DNA of 64,000 bases, taken from the NCBI RefSeq assembly GCF_002902725.1, contig NZ_PPRT01000027.1, forward strand, positions 1 to 64,000, written 5' to 3'. A program made the translations under genes and the position numbers. Positions within the stretch are counted from its first letter, which is position 1; each line of letters begins with the position of its first letter. This DNA is from Staphylococcus caprae. Lineage in GTDB: Bacteria; Bacillota; Bacilli; Staphylococcales; Staphylococcaceae. Positions 63,143 through 64,000 of this stretch are shown here, piece by piece. The notes under the pieces were generated by a model. The model saw only the letters and a program-made list of their open reading frames with translations, ran no database searches and was not told the origin of the DNA.

Positions 63143-63958
63143 ATGAAATTTGCTGTAATTGGACATCCTATATCTCATTCTTTATCTCCTGTAATGCATA
63201 ATGCTAACTTTACTAAGTTAGGATTAGATTACACTTATGAAGCATTAGATATACCTATTGAAGATTTTCATTTGATTAAAGAAATCATTACAGAAAAGGG
63301 GCTCAATGGATTTAATATCACAATTCCACATAAAGAACGAATCCTACCTTATTTGGATGAAATAGATGAACAATCCAAAACTGTTGGAGCCGTTAACACT
63401 GTTTTAATCAAAGAAGGTAAATGGATAGGGTACAATACTGATGGCATAGGTTATGTCACAGGTTTAAGACAAGTATATGATGATTTAGAAAGTGCTTATA
63501 TATTAATTTTAGGCGCAGGCGGAGCAAGTAAGGGTATTGCAAATGAATTAGCAAAATTTGTGAATCCTAAATTAACTGTTGCTAATCGTACTATGTCACG
63601 TTTCAACGATTGGAACCTTGATATTAATGCGATTTCTTTAGTGGAGGCAGAAAGCTATTTAGATGAATTTGATATTATTATTAATACAACACCTGCGGGT
63701 ATGGCTGAAAATAAAGAAAGTGTTTTAAATTTGAAAAATCTAAATACAAATGCACTTGTTAGTGATATTGTCTATATTCCATATAAGACTCCTATTTTAG
63801 AAGAAGCTGAAAATAAAGGCAATCCTATATATAATGGTTTAGATATGTTCGTATATCAAGGTGCTGAAAGTTTTAAAATATGGACGAATCAAATGCCTGA
63901 TATCCAAACGATGAAACAGACAGTTCTAGATAAATTGAAAGGAGATAGATCATGTTAA
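63143..63958 (+). CDS. aroE: Shikimate dehydrogenase
   Basis: A 271-aa NADPH enzyme that reduces 3-dehydroshikimate in aromatic amino-acid synthesis. Starts [16 protein letters not shown], has the catalytic Lys in [12 protein letters not shown], the cofactor loop [11 protein letters not shown] and [17 protein letters not shown] precedes the ATG at 63143; the frame open from 63134 includes that site. Overlaps yhbY by seven bases. Confidence 0.97.
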   Translation: MKFAVIGHPISHSLSPVMHNANFTKLGLDYTYEALDIPIEDFHLIKEIITEKGLNGFNITIPHKERILPYLDEIDEQSKTVGAVNTVLIKEGKWIGYNTDGIGYVTGLRQVYDDLESAYILILGAGGASKGIANELAKFVNPKLTVANRTMSRFNDWNLDINAISLVEAESYLDEFDIIINTTPAGMAENKESVLNLKNLNTNALVSDIVYIPYKTPILEEAENKGNPIYNGLDMFVYQGAESFKIWTNQMPDIQTMKQTVLDKLKGDRSC

Positions 63959-64000
63959 CTGGAAAACAGAAAAGATATTTACGTAGTTTAGCGCATAATA
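63952..64000 (+). CDS. yhbY: YhbY-family RNA-binding protein, 5-prime end only
   Basis: Only the first 16 codons are in the window: [16 protein letters not shown], the usual start of the CRM-domain ribosome-assembly protein YhbY. AAAGGAGA lies upstream within aroE. Order yqeG-yqeH-aroE-yhbY is standard in Firmicutes; nadD would be expected next. Confidence 0.85.
   Translation, partial: MLTGKQKRYLRSLAHN

Overview
The window is a low-GC, gene-dense stretch of a Staphylococcus chromosome. The proteins read as close relatives of S. aureus housekeeping proteins. The gene order (hem operon, valS-folC, mreCD, rplU-prp-rpmA, obg, ruvAB-queA-tgt, secDF, relA, hisS-aspS, recD2, alaS, udk-greA, mtnN, aroE) is the staphylococcal core order. 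Several intergenic repeats and some sequence differences suggest a coagulase-negative species rather than S. aureus; the species is not resolved. Almost every gene is on the + strand. The exceptions are tag, a 60-aa membrane protein, rarA and a luciferase-like oxidoreductase. I see no prophage, insertion sequence, CRISPR array, tRNA or rRNA.

Layout: 1-4929 heme synthesis (hemX-C-D-B-L; hemA presumably lies just upstream). 5104-6908 an AbrB-type membrane protein and tag. 6928-11159 T-box-controlled valS with folC. 11344-15521 comC-radC, small or unknown proteins, and mreCD. 15540-16590 L21/Prp/L27 with a probable L21 leader. 16737-22615 obg, an ACT protein, ruvAB, queA, tgt, yajC. 22845-28083 secDF, recJ, apt. 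28644-32171 rel, dtd, lytH. 32175-35606 T-box hisS-aspS, followed by a STAR-like repeat and 6S RNA. 36060-42789 tcdA, rarA, the cysteine regulator cymR, a probable SigB-driven CsbD pair, an LLM oxidoreductase, and iscS-mnmA. 42886-50083 a TPR protein, recD2, T-box alaS, and ireB-ruvX-yrzB. 50468-54446 tRNA wobble-uridine modification genes trmR-trhP1-trhP2, then udk and greA. 54911-60485 an accessory 5-oxoprolinase/biotin-carboxylase operon. 60791-64000 mtnN, yqeG, yqeH, aroE and the start of yhbY.

The most unusual block is 54911-60485. PxpB, PxpC and PxpA (5-oxoprolinase family) are interleaved with a dedicated biotin carrier (AccB) and a divergent biotin carboxylase (AccC). An NRAMP-fold transporter that lacks both metal-binding motifs follows. 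PxpB/PxpC-type domains form the carboxyltransferase of urea carboxylase, so the operon carries every part of a urea-amidolyase-like biotin enzyme plus PxpA. A biotin-dependent lactam-opening system is a testable hypothesis. Its upstream region holds two strong inverted repeats.

Other noteworthy signals are: a 134-nt intergenic repeat in two near-identical copies 54 kb apart; a 59-nt repeat in opposite orientations; the last 45 codons of aspS, whose third positions are almost all A or C and which run straight into a STAR-like repeat starting in the stop codon; the alaS promoter -35 overlapping the recD2 stop codon; and a short ORF plus nested hairpin ahead of trmR. Several start codons were set inside longer open frames using ribosome-binding sites and family N-termini; these choices are stated per gene.
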